From Toxotes chatareus (taxonomy: Eukaryota > Chordata > Actinopteri > Toxotidae): 64,000 nucleotides of DNA. The stretch lies in NCBI GenBank assembly GCA_016801885.1, contig CM028898.1, positions 9,816,177-9,880,176 on the forward strand. The letters are read 5' to 3'. Position numbers and translations under genes: made by a program. Positions within the stretch are counted from its first letter, which is position 1. The number at the start of each line of letters is the position of its first letter. This document shows positions 59,531 through 64,000 of the stretch, in pieces. The notes beneath the pieces are model-generated. The model did no database searches, was not told the origin of the DNA, and was given only the letters and a program-made list of their open reading frames with translations.

Positions 59531-62500
59531 CTACCTTTAATCTTCTAAGCTGCTCCATGATCAAATATGTTGGATTTAGATGTTTGTAATCTGCACCAAA
59601 ATACAAATGGTGATGGACATTCAAGCTGATTAGCTGATGGTGATACTTTTTTTTGGCTGAATCCTGCCTGGGAAAGGTCAGGCTTTTTATGAGGATGACT
59701 TACTTTCAAGTAAGTCTGTTATGTACTGAATTTGGTGGAGATTGGATTTGTATGTAGGTGTGATGTTTCAAAAAAAAAATCAAGACGGTGGAATATCTCA
59801 TTGGAAATGGGTAGGTGTATTCAGAAAAAGTTCAAGAATTTTATTTGTGTGACTTCTGCGCAAAAACAAACAGATGATTTAGGGTGTGTTTTGTTTCAGA
59901 CTGTGAGAGTGGAAATCAGTTCGTGTGCAGACAGTTTCAAAATGATTGAGATACATAAAACTGAGCCCTGCGTTCACATGGCTTTATAACTCTGGCAAAA
60001 AAACAATGCATATGCATTTTCCTGTCTTGGTTTCAGGTGATCGTCAGGCCAGCTGATCAGCAGCTCTCCATTTGTAAGCAGAAACACTTTTATTTGGAAG
60101 AAAAATAGCACTTTGATCCTCCGATCATATCAAATAAATGAACAAATGATCCTGTAAACCCAGAACAAAATGAGGTTTTGTTTTCTGCCTGCCAAGCGTC
60201 CTGGAAGACCATTTGTCACATTCTCCTTATCTGGCTTACAAAAATGTATCTCTTGGAGTGGAAATATCTTTTTCTTTTCTTTTTTTTTGAGGTGAGATGA
60301 AAAGTGGTGTAAAAAAAAAAAGACTGATTGTATGAAGAATTCTTAGAAGCAACTTTCAAGTACTTATGGTCTGAAGAGGCAGCTTTGAAGAACTGTTACT
60401 TGTTTTCTTGATAATTAAAAGTGGACGTTTGTGAGGGGTCTGCATCTTCGCTTCAGGCAACATTTCATCATATCAGAGATGTGTGTGTGTGTGTGTGTGT
60501 ACATGTAAAATATGTATGTATCCAACGAAACATGTACATGTACATCATTAAAAAGGTTTTCAGTTGGCTTTTATAGGGGTTAATGATTATGTAATATGCG
60601 AAACAGTGCAGCGGAAACACACAAACCAACTCCACCAGAGAGAGCTGTGTAATTGCTCTGATCATGGATAATTTAATGAATTTCCCCGAATGTGAACCGC
60701 TCTGTCGAACAGTCTCTCACCCTGGAAACCAGCTCTGTCGTTCAGCGACAAAGTCTTCGTTTTCTTGCTTCAAGCTTTAGGAAGAGATCTGTTCTTGTCA
60801 CAAATCAAAGCCGTGCTGCACGAGATTACAGGAACAGCGTTTTTCTTTGAAGTGCGTCACGTATGCAAGATTTCTCCCTTACTCACCATATGCTCCAAAC
60901 AAAAAAAGTCCTAGAGAACAAAATCCCCCGAGTAGAATGATGAATTCTGTGACAGAATATTGTATTTTTATAGACAAATTAAACAGCTGTTCAACTTTCT
61001 TGCTTTATGTTAAACATTCCATTGGGTGGAATATTATAAATGTCCAATATAACTGATGTTGTAGGATTTGGCAAAACAGATATTTGTGCAGCATGTATTT
61101 GATTTGCGCCTGTGTGACTCCACATGCGAATGTCAAGTAAAGCGCATGTGTCAGTTTGCCTGTGTGTGTGTGTGAGAGAGAGAGAGAGTGCCTGCTGTGC
61201 TGCTCTCCTGAGTCAATGTCTGGGGCCCTATCTTGGCTTAACCTCTAACGCTCACCAGTCAATATGATAACAATTATCACTAAAGCATAAAATGTCAATA
61301 TGTAACATTTTCAGAGGTCACACTAGAATTTTGTTGCCCTGAGTACCCACGCCGAGCCACCTGACGAGGTTCAATCCTGAGTAAACTGTTAAGTCAGGCA
61401 TTAACAATCATTGATTTTAGGGAATAATTTGGGAGGAGTTCAAAGCCTCGTGTTTTCTCATTTAGCTTCTTGCCGTGAGTGATAGGCTCCTACACGAGCC
61501 ACAGTTTTCTTCTCACTAATTTGAATCAGGCGGGTCTCAGTTGAAAAAAATCTGATGTCACATTTGTGTCTCTGTGCACCAATAAGGATTCGGCAACAGT
61601 TGAATCAGAATGTGATGTCAGTAGGTGGGTTGTTTGGGTGCTGTCAATCAAATCTGACCAAACCACAACCAGGCAGCCCTGATGTTTCTGTGAGTTTTTG
61701 ACAGTTAAGCTCTTATTAAATAATATTTAAAGATGTTTTCTTAACTTTAATTGTTGCTTATTTTGTATGAATATTTAATGTTAGAGAGATATAAACTGTA
61801 GCAGAAACAGAAGAATTTATTCAGCAACCCTGAATAACTGTGAATCAATTCCACAAACATACACGCATTGCTTTGTTTTTCACTTTTCTGTGAAGGATAG
61901 CTTTGTAGTCTCTCTGTGACTGAAAATTGTCTTTGTCCTTGTCTATTTCTCTCAATAAGACCAGATCAAATGTTGCGCATCAGGAGGTCCACCATCATTT
62001 TAGTCGTTCGCAGTGAGAGACAGTTTATATCTCAGTGTGTTGGCATTATCTGTTTATACAGAGATACATAAACATACAAGTATCCTGACTGACCAACACA
62101 ATGGGAAAGAGGATGATGGTTATCACAGACTGGGCTTTTTGTGTTAGTCTGTCTGAGAGACAGACAAACGAACCTGCACAAATAATGTGTAATTACTGCT
62201 GTGGAAAGAAGGTCACCGTTTTAGCGTATCTTATTGTGTATTTCTGAAACAGCCAAGGAATGAATACAGATGTGTGAATAATGCATTCAGAGATGAGGTT
62301 ACCATGTTTGATGCTGCGGAGCCAAAGTGCAACTTATTATTTCAGGAGGTGATTGACAGATGATAATGACGAGTGGTATCGTGGATTGGTTGTTTGATGT
62401 CACACACTTCTTTGATGTTCGGCTAAAAAAAGACAGATCAAACACAAACAAACATGGATGTGCCGAAACCTAAAAGGAAAGTGAAAGTTTGTATTCTGTA

Positions 62501-63380
62501 GTTCACTTTTTCAAGTTTGCTGAAAGGAACAGTTTGCCAACGCTGATGTGACATTAGCATTTTACAGTAAAATACAACCCAACATTCACATTTTTTTTTC
62601 TGCTAGAGTCGAGTTCCAACTTGTTTCAGCAGTGTTCCTCTCACACACACACACCGTGACATCCTGAGTTACATGCTCTGAGCTAAGCCATCTAAAATAG
62701 TGTGTGTTTCCCTTGTCAACAAGAAAACAGAGCACAGCACCTGTAAGGACTATTTAAGAGAGCTAACAGAGCCAGAGCCGGCACAAATGTTTCTGCTTGC
62801 CTGACAAATGTGCAAACACAATTACGAATGTGCCATTACAATACACACCAAGAAAACAGACAATGTCTTGATTTGATTTAAATTGTATTTGTAAATCCTG
62901 GTATTAGCTCTGCTAACTGCCTATTTGCATCAGCTGTCCTAACCATATTTAAGCATCACACAACAAACAGTTTCTGGCATTATACTAACATTGTTTCAGG
63001 TTATAGAAATGCTGACACATGATTCACAGAACAGAGAACTAAATGTATCTTTAGATCACGATATCTTGTGTCATGTATCTTCAGACCCCTTGTACTGCAT
63101 ATGTGGTTGTGTAGACACTGTTTCATAATCGCAGTAGTTAACGTTTAAATCCTTAAGATTTCTGGAGACTGTCCTCTTTAGTAATTATGACAGGAGCAAA
63201 GAAGGAAGTCAGGTGACGCTGTATTCATGAGGTGTGATCAAAAAGTTCAAAGACTGCGTCTTTAACAAGCCAAAGCTGCATCTGATTTAAATTCGACCGC
63301 CCAATTGAACACCTTTTTTGGACTGACGTGAGACAGCACTGTTCACCACCATCATCAAAACACCAAGTGAGGGAGTATCA
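59531..63380. other. Non-coding stretch
   Basis: No gene is supportable. (TG)n is at 60,481-60,500 and a TG/GA compound repeat at 61,162-61,190. Two single-copy-looking patches, 61,430-61,690 and 62,180-62,420, could be regulatory; the second contains a PBX-MEIS type site. Confidence 0.4.
62350..62359 (+). promoter_or_regulatory. PBX-MEIS composite binding site (candidate)
   Basis: The sequence TGATTGACAG is the consensus for PBX with MEIS/PREP. It is followed by atgataatgac. It lies in an AT-rich patch free of simple repeats. Binding is only inferred from the motif. Confidence 0.4.
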
Positions 63381-63384
63381 TCCC

Positions 63385-64000
63385 TCCAGTAGAGCTCCAG
63401 ACTTGTAGAATCAATGCCAGGACACATTGAAGCTGTTCTGGCAGTACACTGTGGCTCAGCACCTCAGTAAGACACTTGATGTTGTTCTTTCCTTTAATTT
63501 GTCACCCATCTTCATGTCACAGTGATTTTTCTGTCTTTGTTCTTTTTGTTATTCATTCTCTTCCAGCGACCCTTTATCAACTCCCCCAAATGCTGCTTGC
63601 CTTCTTTCTTGTTTTTCTTTCTCTCCCACCCTCTAAAAGGAGAGATGTATTGTGGGGTTGTCAACATGACTTCTTATTATGGGGCTAAGTAAGTGTAAAA
63701 TTGACTTTCGGCCAGAATGTAGCTACTCACTGAAACCAATTGTGGTTTGAGTCTGCAGGGTTGCCTCTCATTGTGTGTTCATGTGTGTATGCGTGTGAAA
63801 GAGCATGTCCTTGCGTATTTTTTTTGTGTTTCAGCATGTCTGCTTTTGGGCATGGTGGAAAGAGCAAGTGTGATAATCAGTAACAAATTCATCCTTTCTT
63901 GTCAAAGATCTGAAAGGGTAGAGGAGAATATATGCTGATGAGCCAAAACATTATAATCACCACTGCCTAATATGCTGCTGGTCCTTTGTATGCCACCTAA
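63385..64000 (+). repeat. Teleost dispersed repeat, family F, split
   Basis: The left part (63,385-63,510) has 'agagctccagacttgtagaa' and 'tcaatgccaggacacattga', then 'cctttaatttgtcaccca'. The right part (63,930-64,000) has 'gctgatgagccaaaacatta' and 'taatcaccactgcctaatat'. In intact copies these two parts are close together; here about 420 bases separate them. The window ends inside the repeat. Confidence 0.65.

Noticed and set aside
59301..59624. 107-codon minus-strand ORF
   Set aside because: It overlaps the family D dispersed repeat and has no coding signals of its own.
1..64000. CRISPR arrays, operons, tRNA or rRNA genes
   Set aside because: No evenly spaced direct repeats, cloverleaf genes or rRNA-like text were seen; the only tRNA-like sequence is the SINE head at 59,022.

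Overview
The window is vertebrate nuclear DNA, almost certainly from a ray-finned fish and probably a percomorph. It has no operon-like packing and no ORF longer than 139 codons. It is studded with long (CA)n/(TG)n microsatellites and carries decayed pieces of fish-type non-LTR retrotransposons, a deleted Tc1 element, a tRNA-derived SINE and several dispersed repeat families that I recognise from teleost genomes. Family assignments are from memory and reading; no search was run.

Layout. 1-5,180: intergenic, opening with a degenerate dispersed repeat. 5,181-5,536: a CpG-dense promoter-like patch that ends in a short exon with an ATG in good context and a strong splice donor. 5,537-14,600: putative intron 1. 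It contains the strangest stretch of the window, about 7,960-11,450, a 3.4-kb block with almost no GG or CC steps, no long homopolymers and no microsatellites. 14,601-14,722: a candidate second exon whose phase matches the first. 14,723-64,000: a long stretch of non-coding character, read here as a later intron or introns of the same gene. It holds LINE fragments at 18.7-19.0 kb, 22.3-22.9 kb, 52.7-53.3 kb and 54.8-55.3 kb, the Tc1 remnant at 19.4-19.7 kb inside an older repeat, the SINE at 59.0-59.3 kb, and AT-rich single-copy patches that could be conserved enhancers.

The gene itself is not identified. The model is one plus-strand gene with its promoter near 5.3 kb, at least two short coding exons joined in frame, and large introns. 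A third exon candidate at 47,962-48,077 has good splice sites, but its phase needs at least one intervening exon. Everything else in the window is repeat debris, simple sequence or unassigned non-coding DNA.
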